Source: Balanoglossus misakiensis (lineage: Eukaryota; Hemichordata). Taken from it: DNA of 64,000 nucleotides. The notes below the pieces were generated by a model that was not told where the DNA came from, did no database searches, and saw only the letters and a list, made by a program, of their open reading frames with translations. Position numbers and translations under genes: made by a program. Below are positions 43,229 through 57,028 of this stretch, piece by piece. The DNA lies in NCBI GenBank assembly GCA_040954595.2, contig CM082580.2, positions 2,666,001-2,730,000 on the forward strand. Reading direction: 5' to 3'. How positions within the stretch are numbered: position 1 is the first letter of the stretch; every line of letters begins with the position of its first letter.

Positions 43229-46200
43229 ACAATCATTATTATGTTGGTTTTTTTATGTATCTCGTGGTTGTTAATGTTAGATTTCTATTTCAAATTAAAT
43301 CAATATGTTTACATATTTACACACTCAACTCAATAGTAATTTTAGTAGCCTAGTAGCCTATTGTTGTTCATTCTTGTATTTTTACAGTCACACATATACA
43401 TAAAGCTACCCATTTCAAGTATACCTCCATATTTTGTCATTTTGAAAGCTTTGTATAATTAAATACTTGCATGTTATCCTTCTTTTAAAAAAAGTGGAAA
43501 CCTACGGATGAAAATATCAGGGGTTAGTTGATATCCTTGGTGTTGTTAGTTGCGAGTTTCAATTGTTAAACATTTTAAATGAACGACTCATATTGTATCA
43601 AATTAAAAATTCAAAATGGCCGCAAATCAATGTGTTAACTGTATGGAGAAAAAATAAAGTGGTAATTTTCACGAAGACAAAGTAGTGAATGAATTATTTT
43701 CTTCTTTGTTTCCAAAATGACTTCTCATAAACCTTAATATTGCAAAGAATTAAAAGGTTTGGATGACTATTATTTTTTTAAAGCAAGAAACAAACAAAAA
43801 CAGAAAATTATTCCAAGGTGACATTTGCACATTTGTCAATGATAGGTACAGTTCACAGTCTCGTGGGAATTGAAATGTAAATACACCACGATTGGGCCTT
43901 TGACATAGGGGATCGTCGTGTGGTACAGTTGAATGTAAAGTCGGTTCTTTTGATGTCAAATTATTTGGCTTCTCTTTGTGAGTGTAATGAAAGACTACAA
44001 AAATATGGGACAATTCACCCGGCTTCATCAAATATTACACTATGAATTTAGATCTTAGCATGACAACAATCATTTCCCGAGGGCAAACCATTCTGCTATC
44101 CCCGGCGTGTCCGCTACACTTTTAAATTCAATGGCTCAGTATAAGTGTGTCTTTCCTTTTTAACTTGTAGGCCTATTCCAAAGTTCAATAGTCATTACTC
44201 CGTGGGGAGTATGAGTCTTTCTTTAGGAGAAGCTTTGAGTTCTCTTTATGTTCTGACAGTTGGTAAACGTTGTCTCAATGCTCCTCACCCATACCGGTAC
44301 AGTTCGATTAAAGCCCTGTTTGATTCTAGCTATAGTTTCCACTTCATGCTACGGAGGCAAATAATATTATTAGTTTATGATTTTACGGAGAATTTCTCCC
44401 GACCTGAAATAGGTTTTGGCTACCTAGGTGGGTGATAAAAATCTCACATGGTCGACACAATTTCAAGATGGCCGATTTTTGCCGTGTTTAAGGAATAGGA
44501 TTTCATAAGCTAAAGTGATGATGGGTCATTCTGAAACTTTTTAACAGAAAAAATAACAAAATGTGAAAAAGTTTAATGAGTTTAATATGGTAACTACAAA
44601 GACAGACATGTTTGACCAAAGGAAGTCATGAAATACAGTAAACATATCATTTCTTCTATCTCTTACTACAGTGGGTTGTCGACTTTTCGACCAGAATGCA
44701 ATGGGATTTAACCCCCTAGCGCAAAGTGAAAACCTATTTAAGGCAGCCACAAAACTAAATCGTATTATCACTGTATATTCATGACATTTTGGTGTTTTAA
44801 AGTTGTGCGTGTCGTTGTATTTCGAATAACAAAATCTCTTTCTTCTTTTCTCTTAACAAATTGTTTAAAATTAACTACACAATCGTCTCAGTGCATTGTA
44901 CATAGCACGAAAAGCTACAATCACACACACAAACACATACAACTGAGGTTGTTTCTTTGTATTACACTCTAGTGTAACTGCTACAATGTACGTCATTGCA
45001 TCATTGTGGTTGTTACTGTGCATTAGCTGAAGTATAACTGTTAAATCATTGCAACCAAAATGCATTGTTACTTTTTATCACTTTTCCAATTTACTTTGAT
45101 TGTTTGAGTGAGACCCCCCCCCCCCCTGGAAAAGTGCGAACAATGTTGATGTGGTCATGATTAGAAAAAGTCGTATGCGAAAATTTTAGATGGCCCTCCC
45201 CTAAAAATTGTTAATACCGTTTTCATTGCTAGTATTGTTACTGCAAGCAAGATAAAAGAACAGAAAAATATTCCCAGGTGACACATTTGTCAATTCTAGG
45301 AACAGCTGAATGTTACATCGGTTCTTTTGATGTCAAATTATTTGGATTCTATTTGTGAGTATTATGAAAATATCGGCTTTTCTGAGAAACATGTTATACA
45401 TCATCACCCATGCATCTTTCCTAAGACTATTTAGTCCTTATTTAAAAAATATTTCTTGTTTTCGCTTTCTGATAGTTTATCGTTCTCTTGGGTTTCAAAC
45501 ATGTACAGTACTTCTCAAACATTTCACCCTAGTTCTCTTTGACGTTTAATCTCATTTTTAATTCTGTTTTGCGTCTTGGTTTCTCTCTTTTTTGTAAATT
45601 TTCAACATTTACTTGCAGTCCACAATAATATTCGGAGTTATTTCAGATTACCCTTGAACTGAAAACAGTTAAGGGTACTGGCAAGTTGTGGATGAATTAT
45701 AACGTTCACCAAATATGTATTTTAGAGTCACATATAACGTCACGTGGATTCTTGTGTGTACACTACACCAAGTCGATAGAGATGACATCACCAAGCACTT
45801 ACTGATGAAAAAATATTTATTTGGGAAAGCTTGACAAAAAATTAGTTGAGTACGCATAAAATTATTCATTTTCAGTAATGCACTAAAATTATGCTGAGTA
45901 ATCATTTGCACAAGCGCAAGTTAGAGATTCAACCTAACTAAAACAATACCCCAACAAATTGTCCACATGTCCACGGACAGTTACATGGAATTGTTCCATT
46001 CACTTTCTATAATACATATTACTTGCGTCAATCGAGGCGTACATAGGCCTACATGCACTTCAGTAAATATATACTATGTTAGCAATATCTTACACCAACT
46101 GCTTAATGCACATTTATAACACCCTGGGATAATATTAGTTGTCATTCATCACTCGCTTTAAAGCAATCCTGTCAAAGTTTTAAGGGCATATTTGAAGGTT

Positions 46201-46746
46201 TGATGCATTTAAGTTTTCTATTAGGGCCATCGGAAACTAGAAGACATTTATCATCGAGCTTCTGACCATAGGCATTTTGAAAACAAAACATAATTTACTT
46301 AATAATGTTGCCATTTTCGAAACATCTGACATCACTTCCTAGTCTTTTTTGCCGGAAGTCCAAATACATGCATCTTTCTTTCACGGACTTGACTTTGTTG
46401 AGTGTGTTTTGTGGATTGGCTGTGCTGTACTCTTGTGACTCTTGTATTGTCTTGTGACTGTTTGTCATTGCAACCGGCAAAGCAAATACTGTATATTTGA
46501 CCTATGAACTTAAGAGCATGAATGGGTTTTCTCTCAATTATTTCTTACATTATTCATACATGCCGTTCATCTGACATTGGGAAATATAACGGAATATATA
46601 ATTTCATGCAGATCATATTTCAATTTAACTGGAAATCTGCTATTCACAAGTTTCCTTTTTCATGTCTCTATGGCAACACTGGTATAGTTAAATGAGTGAG
46701 TTTATAACTCTCTAGATCACAACAAGTCTTGATAGAAACACTGAAT
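43229..46746. other. Spacer upstream of gene copy 4
   Basis: Aligns with the unit 1 and unit 2 spacers. It holds the segment 44388-44752 shared with unit 2 and one copy of the 64-bp repeat (about 44945-45012). No host gene supported. Confidence 0.6.
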
Positions 46747-49700
46747 ATGTATTACCTGGCAGGTCTCTTTTTTATATTGCTATATTGTGCTTATATTGCT
46801 ATGTCGGTACAAGGTAAGTGTACAAAAGACACATGGACTAAAATCTAACCTTAGACGGTGTTTTTGTCAATTTGTGATATTGCTGTGGCCTTTATCCTTA
46901 CTAGATCTATTAGCGTGCAGTTTAGGTAGATCTTATATATATTTTCTGTGTTAATATAGGATATTTTAAACTGAAGCGATTTAAGCTGACATTTTCTTTA
47001 TTTTTGTTCCAAAAATTTTATAAAACCACTCGAGAAATTGCACTTAAATTTATTATGAACGTATAAAGGCATGCATGTCTCTTTAATGCACTTTAAAATC
47101 ATTGCACAGTTAACAATATTCGAGTATTTTTGTCATTCGTGGTATTAAACCTAATTTTGAGAATGCGCTTATGTGTCCTACTTATTTTCTTGTTACTTGT
47201 CAATATTATCGTAACCAACCTATTGTATTTGGGAGCAATTTTGCGCAAAAACTCCTATTTCAAGAAATCCCTTGTCTGACTGCCTTGTGATTTGGTTTAT
47301 AGGGTCATGCCGAAATAGTCGTGGATATATTGTACTTGCGATCAGTTCTTCCTGCTTTGTGGTCAAAAACTAAAAAATGGCTTGCCGAAATTTTGTTTGA
47401 GGATCCTTGGGTATTCGTATCATGAGTAAACAAATAACTAAGTCAATCCCATCTCTATAACATAAGCAAACCTGGCTATATTGCAACTAAATTTGCGTCA
47501 TGTGTAAAACAGTTTGTAATAAGTCTTCTCTTGGCTGTCCTGAACAGCTTATAGTTAACAACATTGCATACCTCATACGTCTGTTATATTCTACATTCTA
47601 TTTCTTTTTGTCAGGATGCGATGAGAGATACAGACTGAGAAATGGAGAGGCAGTTCGAGTTAGTTCTCCAAACCATCCAGATGATGATCACGACATCATT
47701 CTTGAGTGTACTTGGACCCTGACCAATACTGATGGTGGACTAATAATAGTCTGCTTCAGTCATTTCGAGTTGGTCTCGCAAAATGACTCCATTTCACTTT
47801 TAGACGAGGGAAACGACAGCCATACCAGACAAGTGCTCAAATATACACACGATAATAGGCCTGATGACCCACTCATCTTAGTAGGTGATTTCGCTTGGAT
47901 AATTTGGACGACAAGTGAGCAAAATACTGGATCATTTCATGCGACTGTAACTGCAGTGGAAAGTGAGTATCAAGAGTTTCATTTCAATTATCTCTCAATT
48001 GAAGAGCAACAACAACAATGACGGTGTCAAAATGTTTTTATTTTTCTTTCTTTTTAATATCTTATCGTCACCGTCATTATCTGGGTTGGGAGATCGAGAT
48101 TCCTGTGTCAATACCGCTATTAATAATGCAAATTTCAAATGGAAAATTGTCGCCGATCTCCATGTTACGTCTACAAAGAAAACCCAGGTGACTTTTATGA
48201 AAACAAATCTCCTCACATATGTAGCAAAGGTTTTGAGGGCTATCATTTATCTGAAAATTTGTTCCCAGAGGCTTATGATGCGTCAGTGTAGAGGGTGGTA
48301 TACCGGTAGGCCAAGCACACATACTTGCATGAGTGTCATAGTAAAGTCATCCAATGATTGTTTTTTATATAAATTTGTGTACCAAAACACTCAATGTTGG
48401 CATGAAGGTTACACCTATATTAAAATCTACTGGATTGAATGGCCAAATATTTTCTCACATAAGCATATTTAATAGTTTGTGTAATGTTCTCGTTTGTACA
48501 ATATAAATATTCTTCATCAGTGACTTGCGGTAAATCTCAACGTTCAGATATGCCCAGGGCACTATGCTCGCTGCTTTAATTTCGTACCGTCTTTTCTATA
48601 CATTTCTACCCAATACACTTTTGCATTATATTTCTTATGTAGGCTCCGTCTCTGTGGACGCATGTCCAGTTGTATCAGGTGTAAGTATTAAACCAGACTG
48701 CTGAAAGGAATTCTTTTTAAAATGCAACATAAGAGCGCAGTTTGAGTCAAGTGCAGCGCCTCCAATGGGCAAGGAACGAGTAAGCTTCAGAACACGCTCT
48801 CCTGATGAGCGAATGAGGGCGTGGTTCAAACGAATATAGTTAACCATGATTATTTACCATTCAAAGTTTAGATCAAGACAATAAATATTTGTCAATATAT
48901 ATCCTCGCGAAAGACGTGTGCCATCACATGGCCTAGGTCATTCGATGACTTAGACTTGCCCTCTCGTCATTAGAATATTTATATTTGGTTTACTGTACGA
49001 CTATCTTGGAACTTTTATAGACTTTCAAAAGTCAAAATGAACTAACAAATGCTTCATTGTGTCATTTCTGAACACTGCCAGGTGATTGAACCATTTCATC
49101 TAGCATCTGCTATGATCAATGAACTAATGGATCTAAAGCTGCCTCTAGATGCAAGTGGGAACATAGCTAAAGGCAAGCAATTTCACATTTCTGACAAAAA
49201 TTAGACGTTCCAGTTCACGATGTTTAGACGCTGGAAACTTTGCAATGAACATATATTTGAACATCATGTGTAAGACAAATGTTGAAGTGATGCCCGAATA
49301 TAATCTATATATGTAATGAATAACGGACAATTGGGAAATGCATATTACTCATTCTGCCTCTCAGTTTCAATTTCAAATCTTACAGAAATCCTGATGCTTC
49401 TGGATCAAGGCATTGTGACTCTTCCGTCGCCGGCCGATAAGGAAACAACAGACGTGGTGACCAAGTTCCTTCTAAACGCAACTGATTCCCTCGCGAAGTC
49501 TGTTCTACGTGGGGTGGAACCTGGCAGTGGGCCAGTTATCATACATTCAGAATTCTTTCAATTGCATTTGGAAAGCGATTCTGTGGTGCATCTTACCAAC
49601 ACCTCTTTATTACTCCGAGGCGGTAATGGTGTGAAATTTCCACCGGCAGAGAAGATGTTCTCCAATGTAACCTCTGGAGCAATTGTTAACAGGATTGTAA

Positions 49701-51271
49701 GAGTCTAACCTTTGTTGTTGAACATGTTATCTCTTCTCTCTCTCTATTTCCTTAACCACACTCTGTAAACACATGCCAATGAAGTTTATAATACATTATC
49801 GCCCATAGGTTAGCGTTTTTAACAGAAGTTTGCTTCTTCAAGACTACAATGGACGGAACACATTTCCAAGAAAATTTGTGTTGAGCTTGTCGTTTACTGA
49901 TAGAGAAGGCAGAGAGTTAGAAGGTATTATATTATCATCACAATAATGCTTTCTAATATATGGTATGAGTTGGACTCGGATAAAATCTAACATTGAAAGA
50001 TTTGTATGAACTCTACATAACTTGGTTTGTCTGTCTGTAAATATGGCTATGCAATATATATTTTCTTTTCAGCATAAAAGTTATTCTCTAATTCACTCTT
50101 CCAGTGAAAGATACTAAGGAAGACATTGAAATCACATTTGCTAGTGAAGCACCTGAGCCAGAAACCGTCTCATTGATCGAAGGTGTGTACACCGAAGTCC
50201 ATGACGTCACATATTTTGGATTAAATGTCGAGGTAGAGGTAGGTGAACGGAAATAAAACTAGTGAAATCAATTCTGATTATGTATACTGCTTGTGCTATC
50301 GGCGAGCCAATACTAACAGATATTAGCATTAAAGTGTTCATATTTCTCACAAAATTAATATTCATTCTATACATTCTATCGTCGCAGATAGCATGGTTGT
50401 TCCAACCATTTATCATTAAGTTTGAAAATTGCAAACCTCTGTACGGAAATACAACAGTGTACATCTTCAATGAACTTACGGCTTACTCTGACAAATACGT
50501 TGGATACCAGTTCGCTGTTGATATGGAATTTGCAGGAAATTTTTCCACGGTGTTCATCCCAGAATACTATTTCTTAAGAACTGGAGAATATTATTTCACA
50601 TTTACCATTCCCCACAGTAAGTGTCCTTGTTTAACATTTACCTTACACTGCACTGAAGTATTGTACACATTTGTTGTTTAAAGCACATTTAATAGCTTGT
50701 GCATTGTCATGCATCATTTAAATTTACAAGTTCAAACCTATTATTTGTATCAGAACCTATCCTATCAATTCTTGTAGTAAGAAAGTCTGAACTACTAGGC
50801 CAAAATGCATGAGTCTACATCCGGGGTTTTAAAAGTTGACGTCACCACCACGTCAAAAAGAATACAACTTCTTTGAGATACCCTGACTTGTTTGTATTCT
50901 TTCCATTTTGTAGAGCAAGATATCCAGTTTGCATGCACTGTCATACAAACTAGGTGTGATTATCTGAATATCCAGACTGACAGCTGGGAGAGTGACGGTT
51001 GCCAGGTATGCACAAAGGTTCATCAAAATATAATTTGGATTTAGCAGAATCAATTTTGTAATTTGAACCTAACCGAATTCAATGCAGTAGGCAGGAGAAA
51101 TTTGAAAACCTGTAATTCTTGTCATATTACTCACAAAAATGTTCCAACTTTTCAGCATTTATTTTAAATCCGTAGGTTTCACCATTATCAAACGTCACCT
51201 CCACTGTGTGTCTGTGTAACCACCTGACGACATTTACATCCGGAATGGCGACAACAATGATATTACCCTAG
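46747..51271 (+). pseudogene. CUB-GAIN/GPS copy 4, frameshifted in exon 6
   Basis: Exons 46747-46813, 47615-47962, 48643-48680, 49082-49172, 49386-49696, 50073-50238, 50388-50616, 50914-51005 and 51176-51271 correspond one to one with the intact copies. Exon 6 is 166 instead of 165 bases: TTATTCTCTA is followed by ATTCACTC where the other copies have TTCACTC, an extra A near 50090. The frame then reaches a stop (TAC TAA) within about ten codons, before the GPS. A cryptic acceptor at CTTCCAG (50104) would not help because TGA follows in phase. The product would be signal peptide, CUB and part of the GAIN helices. The CUB variable segment (47809-47898) is two residues shorter. A sequencing error cannot be excluded. 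Confidence 0.8.
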
Positions 51272-51673
51272 AAAACGATTGGTTACATTCTAACCCATGA
51301 TGCATTGTGATTTCCAACATGGCGGCGAACCAGTTGGTCCCTCTACCTAATGCAGAGTGACCACATGAGGGCGATATGAACAGAATTTCATTTTTATCAG
51401 AGGAATCCCATGGATTTTTGGCCACTTAGGCCTCCAGAGTTATTTATCATGCTTCATTCGTCCTTACCATATTCACACAAATTATTTTATAGATAATAAT
51501 CTATCATAGTGTCATTTAGGCCGAACCAGCATCATCACTATTCTCTGCCGAGCCTTTGGAGTATATGCCATGAGTTATTTATTCAGAAACATTGAATTTG
51601 TTATTCACAAATGTGTAAATCATTATTATTCAATTGAATTTGTTGTCAACTTTATACAAATGAAAACTGTGAT

Positions 51674-52337
51674 TGGAAGTGCAAGTCCTCCCTGATTGGA
51701 TGGCTGTGTGTGCAGGTGCACATGCACATAGTGGTTATCCAATATGCAAATTTCCTTGTCACTATAAATTTGCACCTCGCCAGTGTGCAAGTTTCATTTT
51801 GCCGTCAGGCCTTCTAGGCTACATGTTTGTGACCACTGCACTGCATGCTTTTTGAGCCCCTGAAAGCGTCACCATCTGAGGTAAGACTTACCTGTTTTAT
51901 TTAGCGATACAGAGCGGTCTTTTCAAGAGAAGCAGCGACTATCCAGGACGCAGACTACTTCATTTATAAACCATTAAATTTGAGTGATTGAATAGAATTG
52001 ATTTGAATTTACTTACCTGTAAACGCTGTATTTTTGGAATTTGCTTTGTAATTGAGTTTGAACTTCTGTATCGGCATTTTACATTTACTTTGAATACTTA
52101 CTTGAATTTATTTTGTCTATGTATTTGTGTATACAGAACCGTGTTTTACCCGTACGCGTGTTATACCAGTGTTATACCAGTATTAGAACCGTGTTATTAC
52201 GTCGTGCACGGTCTATTTTGTATTCACCGAACAGTTTGCTCCTCGTAGAGAGTAAAATAAAAGGAGAATTTTTATACAACACGAGTGTCCAGAGTGTGTA
52301 CTCCAGGGGCCCATGCAAGTAGGAATTGGATCCTACA
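51674..52337 (+). mobile_element. Solo LTR, 664 bp
   Basis: Starts TGGAAGTGC, ends GGATCCTACA, and is flanked by GTGAT at 51669-51673 and 52338-52342. Sister units read ACTGTGATTAATTTTC without it. A TATAAAT near 51765 and an AATAAA near 52255 fit a + strand promoter and polyadenylation signal. No internal region or second LTR is present, so it was probably left by LTR-LTR recombination. It differs from the 181-bp LTR at 28270. Confidence 0.88.
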
Positions 52338-53342
52338 GTGATTAATTTTCAATTCGAAACAATCTTGGATTCCAGATTGAAATACAATCATTATTATGTT
52401 GGTTTTCATGTATCTCGTGGTTGTTAATGTTAGATTTCTATTTCAAATTAAATCAATATGTTTACATATTTACACACTCAACTCAATACTAATTTTAGTA
52501 GCCTAGTAGCCTATTGTTGTTCATTCTTGTATTTTTACAGTCACACATATACATAAAGCTACCCATTTCAAGTATGGGCTACCTTACATTTTGTCATTTT
52601 GAAATCTTTGTAAAATTAAATACTTGCATGTTAACCTTCTTTTAAAAAAAGTGGAAACCTACGGATGAAAACATCAGGGGCTAGTTATCCTTGGTGTTGT
52701 TTGTTGCGAGTTTCAATTATTAAAAATTTTAAATGAACGACTCGTATTGTATCAAATTAAAAATTCAAAATGGAGAAAAAATAAAGTGGTAATTTTCATG
52801 AAGACAAAGTGGTGAATGAATTATTTTCTTCTTTGTTTCCAAAAAGACTACTCATATACCTTAATATTGCAAAGAATTAAAAGGTTTGGATGACTATTAT
52901 TTTTCTAAAAGCAAGAAACAAAAAGACAGAAAATTATTCCAAGGTGACATTTGCACATTTGTCAATGATAGGTACAGTTCACAGTCTCGTGGGAATTGAA
53001 ATGTAAATACACCACGATTGGGCCTGTGACATAAGGGATCGTCGTGTGGTACAGTTGAATGTAAAGTCGGTTCTTTTGATGTCAAATTATTTGGCTTCTC
53101 TTTGTGAGTGTAATGAAAGACTACAAAAATATGGGACAATTCACCCGGCTTCATCAAATATTACACTATGAATTTAGATCTTAGCATGGCACCAATCATT
53201 TCCCAAGGGCAAACTATTCTGCTATCCCGGCGTGTCCGCTACACTTTTAAATTCAATGGCTCAGTATAAGTGTGTCTTTCCTTTTTATCTTGCAGTCCTA
53301 TTCCAAAGTTCAATAATCCGTGGGGAGTGTGAGTCTTTCTTA

Positions 53343-54531
53343 GGGACCGTTCAGTTTTTACGGCGGGGGGGGGGGTGGCAAGTTTGTGTCATCGGTTTTC
53401 AAAATCAGGCCGACCCACCTTCACCCAGCACCAAAAAATGATGACCACCCCCATTTTGACAGACCCAAAAATATGATGACCCCCCCCCCCCCCCCATGCT
53501 GAAAACATTCGCCGTCCTGATCCTATGTACACTGTATGCAATAAAGGGAATGAGGCTCCTCACACCTCAATTATAAATTTCTTAAAGTAATTAAAGTATA
53601 TAATAGTATATCGTTGCAATAAAGAAATCTATGAACAAATTAAAATGACAAGTCAATACAATAGTTGCTAGAATTGGTAAAACAAGAAAAGTGGCGGGGG
53701 TGGGCGTGGGAGGGGGTGTCTTAAGAAAATTTTGTAAAATACGGTGGTCAAAGTTGTATTTAATTGAACTCAAAAGCAAATTAACTCAATGTTAGGGAGG
53801 ACAAATTTTAAGTTTGCCACTCCACTCATAGTAAGCATCGGGGTGGGGCGGTAAGAAGTCTGCCCTGGTACACTAGACAAACCAGCGAATAAATGCAATG
53901 TGGCGAAGAATGGAGGGGTGGGTGTGGGAGGGGGTGTCCGCCTCCCACATAAGAAAATTTTGTAAAATATGTAGCGCAAAGTTGCATTTTAATGAACTCA
54001 AAAGCAAAGTATCTCAATGTTTGGGAGGACCAATTTTAATTTTTGCCACTCCGCTCAAAGTTAGAAGATTTGGCGTCATCTTCGTCATGACATCATTTAT
54101 AAAACTTCTAGAATATACAAGATGCAGCGCGAAACTATCAGTTATGCGAAATGGTTTAAACGATTATTCTCCCTTATGTATTTACTTTGTTAAATATTAT
54201 CATCGGTGGGGTTGGGGTGGCAAGCACTCTGCCCTGGTACAATAGACAAACCAGCAAAAAATGAAATGTGGCGGAGAATGAAGGCGGTGGGTGTGGGAGG
54301 GGGTGTCCCCCTCCCAAATTAAAAAATTATGTAAAATAAAGGGTGCGAAACTGCAATTTTGTGGACTCAAAAGCAAACGTTCGGTGGCAAAAGTATGTGA
54401 CCCCCCCCCCCCTAAACGTTTAAAAAACCCAGATGATCCCCCCCCCTTTGGACTTCAAAATTTAAGTGACCCCCCCCCCCTGGATTTTGCCGCCGCCCCC
54501 CCCCCTTCGGCCATAAAAACTGAACAGTCCC
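53343..54531 (+). mobile_element. Harbinger-like MITE, GGGACCGTTCAG termini, unit 5
   Basis: 1189 bp with ends GGGACCGTTCAGTTTTTACG and ACTGAACAGTCCC. The flanks are TTA at 53340-53342 and ATA at 54532-54534, one base apart; the empty site in sister units is CTTTCTTTAGGAG, so TTA was probably the target. Three diverged internal blocks centred on GGTGGGTGTGGGAGGGGGTG lie near 53700, 53925 and 54285. Confidence 0.88.
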
Positions 54532-54961
54532 ATAGGAGACGCTTTGAGTTCTCTTTATGTTCTGACAATTGGTAAACGCTGTCTCAATGCTCCTCACCCA
54601 TACCGGTACAGTTCGATTAAAGCCCTGTTTGATTCTAGCTAGTTTCCAGTTCATGCTACGGAGGCAAATAATATTATTAGTTTATGATTTTACGGGTAAT
54701 TAAATCGACAACTCATTTTACTAAATCGTATTATCACTGTATATTCATGACATTTTGGTGTTTTAAAGTTGTGCGTGTCGTTGTATTTCGAATAACAAAA
54801 TCTCTTTCTTCTTTTCTCTTAACAAATTGTTTAAAATTAACTACCGGTACACAATCGTCTCAGTGTATTGTACATAGCACGCAAAAGTAAATTAATAAGT
54901 ACATAGCTGGATAAAATAATAAAACCAAAAACTACAATCACACACATTACACATAAAACTG

Positions 54962-55140
54962 AGGTTGTTTCTTTGTATTACACTGTAGTGTAAATGCTAC
55001 AATGTACATTATTGCATAATTGTGGTTGTTACTTTGTATTACACTGTAGTGTAACTGCTACAATGTACATCATTGTGGTTACTTTGTATTACAGTGTAGT
55101 GTAACTGCTACAATGTACATCATTGCATCATTGTGGTTGT
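54962..55140. repeat. Tandem repeat, about 64-bp period, three copies
   Basis: Copies of the TTGTATTACACTGTAGTGTA / CTGCTACAATGTACAT block; the third is shortened. See 16866-16990 for the two-copy version. Confidence 0.75.
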
Positions 55141-57028
55141 TACTGTGCATTAGCTGAAGTATAACTGTTAAATCATTGCAACCAAAATTCATTGTTACTT
55201 TTTATCACTTTTCCAATTTACTTTGATTGTGTGAGTGAGACCCCCCTTGGAACAGTGCGAACAATGTTCATGTGGTCATGAATAGAAAAAGTCGTATGCG
55301 AGAATTTTAGATGGCCCTCCCCTAAAAATTGTTAATACCATTTCCATTGCTAGTGTTGTTACTGTGGATGGTTGTCAACGTACAAAACAGACTGTGTCAG
55401 CAAGCAAGATAAAAGAACAGAAAAATATTCCCAGGTGACACATTTGTCAATTCTAGGAACAGCTGAATGTAACGTCGGTTCTTTTGATGTCAAATTATTT
55501 GAATTCTATCTGTGAGTATTATGAAAATATGGGCTTTTCCGAGAAACATGTTATACATCATCATATATTCATCTTTCCCAAGGCTATTTAGTCCTCATTC
55601 AAAAATATTTCTTGTTATCGCTTTCTGATAGTTAATCGTTCCTTTGGGATTAAAACATTTACAGTACTTCTGAAACATTTCACCTTTATTTAGTTCTCTT
55701 TGACGTTTAATCTCATTTTTCATTCTGTTTTGCGTCTTGGTTTATCTCATTATTGTAAAACATTTCCTTGCAGTCCACAATAATATTCGGAGTTATTTCA
55801 GATTACCCTTGAACTGAAAACAGTTAAGGGTACTGGCAAGTTGTGGATGAATTATAACGTTCACCAAATATGTAATTTTAGAGTCACATATAACGTCACG
55901 TGGATTTTTGCGTGTACACTACACCAAGTCAATATAGATGACATCACCAAGCACTTATTTGGGAAAGCTTGGCAAAAAATGTGTAGAGTACGCATAAAAT
56001 TATTCATTTTCAGTAATGCACTAAAATTTTGCCGAGTAATCATTTGCACAAACGCAAGTTAGAGATTCAACCTAACGAAAACAATACCCCAACAAATTGT
56101 CCACATGTCCACGGACAGTTACATGGAATTGTTCCATTCACTTTATATAATACATATTACTTGCGTGAATCGAGGTGTACATAGGCCTACATGCACTTCA
56201 GTAAATATATACTATGTTAGCAATATCTTACACCAACTGTCATAGGTTTAATGCACATTTATAACACCATGGGATAATATCTGTTGTCAATCATCACTCG
56301 CTTTAAAGCAATCCTGTCAAAGTTTTAAGGGTATATTTGAATGTTTTATGCGTTTAAGTTTTCTATTAGGGCCATCGGAAAATAGAAGACATTTATCATC
56401 GAGATTTTGACCATTGGCATTTTGAAAACAATACCTAATTCACTTAATAATGTTGCTATTTTCGAAACATCTGACATCACTCTCTGGTCTTTTTTGGCGG
56501 AAGTCCATATACATGCATCTTTCTTTCACGGACTTGACTTTGTTGAGTGTGAAGCAAATACTGTATATTTGACCTATGAACTTAAGACTTTTGTCTTCTT
56601 TATTTCTTCTTTTCTTTCTTTTGTATGTATTACTAACCAAGTGTTCTACTGTTCACTATGAAGGGGTGGACTTGACTAGTGCGAATGCACTATTTTTCCT
56701 ACCTCCTTTTTTCACTTTAACAGTACATTTTTCACCATTCGATGTAAAAATTGAAAGTGAAATAAAATTGAATTGAACTGAATTGAATTAAAATTGAATT
56801 GTATGGGTTTTCTCTGAATTATTTCTTACATTATTCATACATGCCATTCATCAGACATTGGGAAATATAACGGAATATATAATTTCATGCAGGTCATATT
56901 TCAATTTAACTGGAAATCTGCTATTCACACGTTTTCTTGTTTATGTCTCTATGGCAACACTGGTATAGTTAAATAAGTGAGTTTATAACTCTCTAGATCA
57001 CAACAAGTCTTGATAGAAAACGCTGAAT

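Larger units (their letters stand above)
43229..51465 (+). repeat. Tandem unit 4 of the CUB-GAIN gene array
   Basis: Begins inside the unit at ACAATCATTATTATGTTGG. It is the shortest unit with the fewest insertions. It carries gene copy 4, a pseudogene. It joins unit 5 directly at 51466 with an undisturbed junction. Confidence 0.9.
51466..57028. other. Spacer upstream of gene copy 5
   Basis: Matches other spacers outside the two transposon insertions. No host gene supported. AATAAA in GAAAAAATAAAG near 52785 is a candidate polyadenylation signal for copy 4. Confidence 0.6.
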
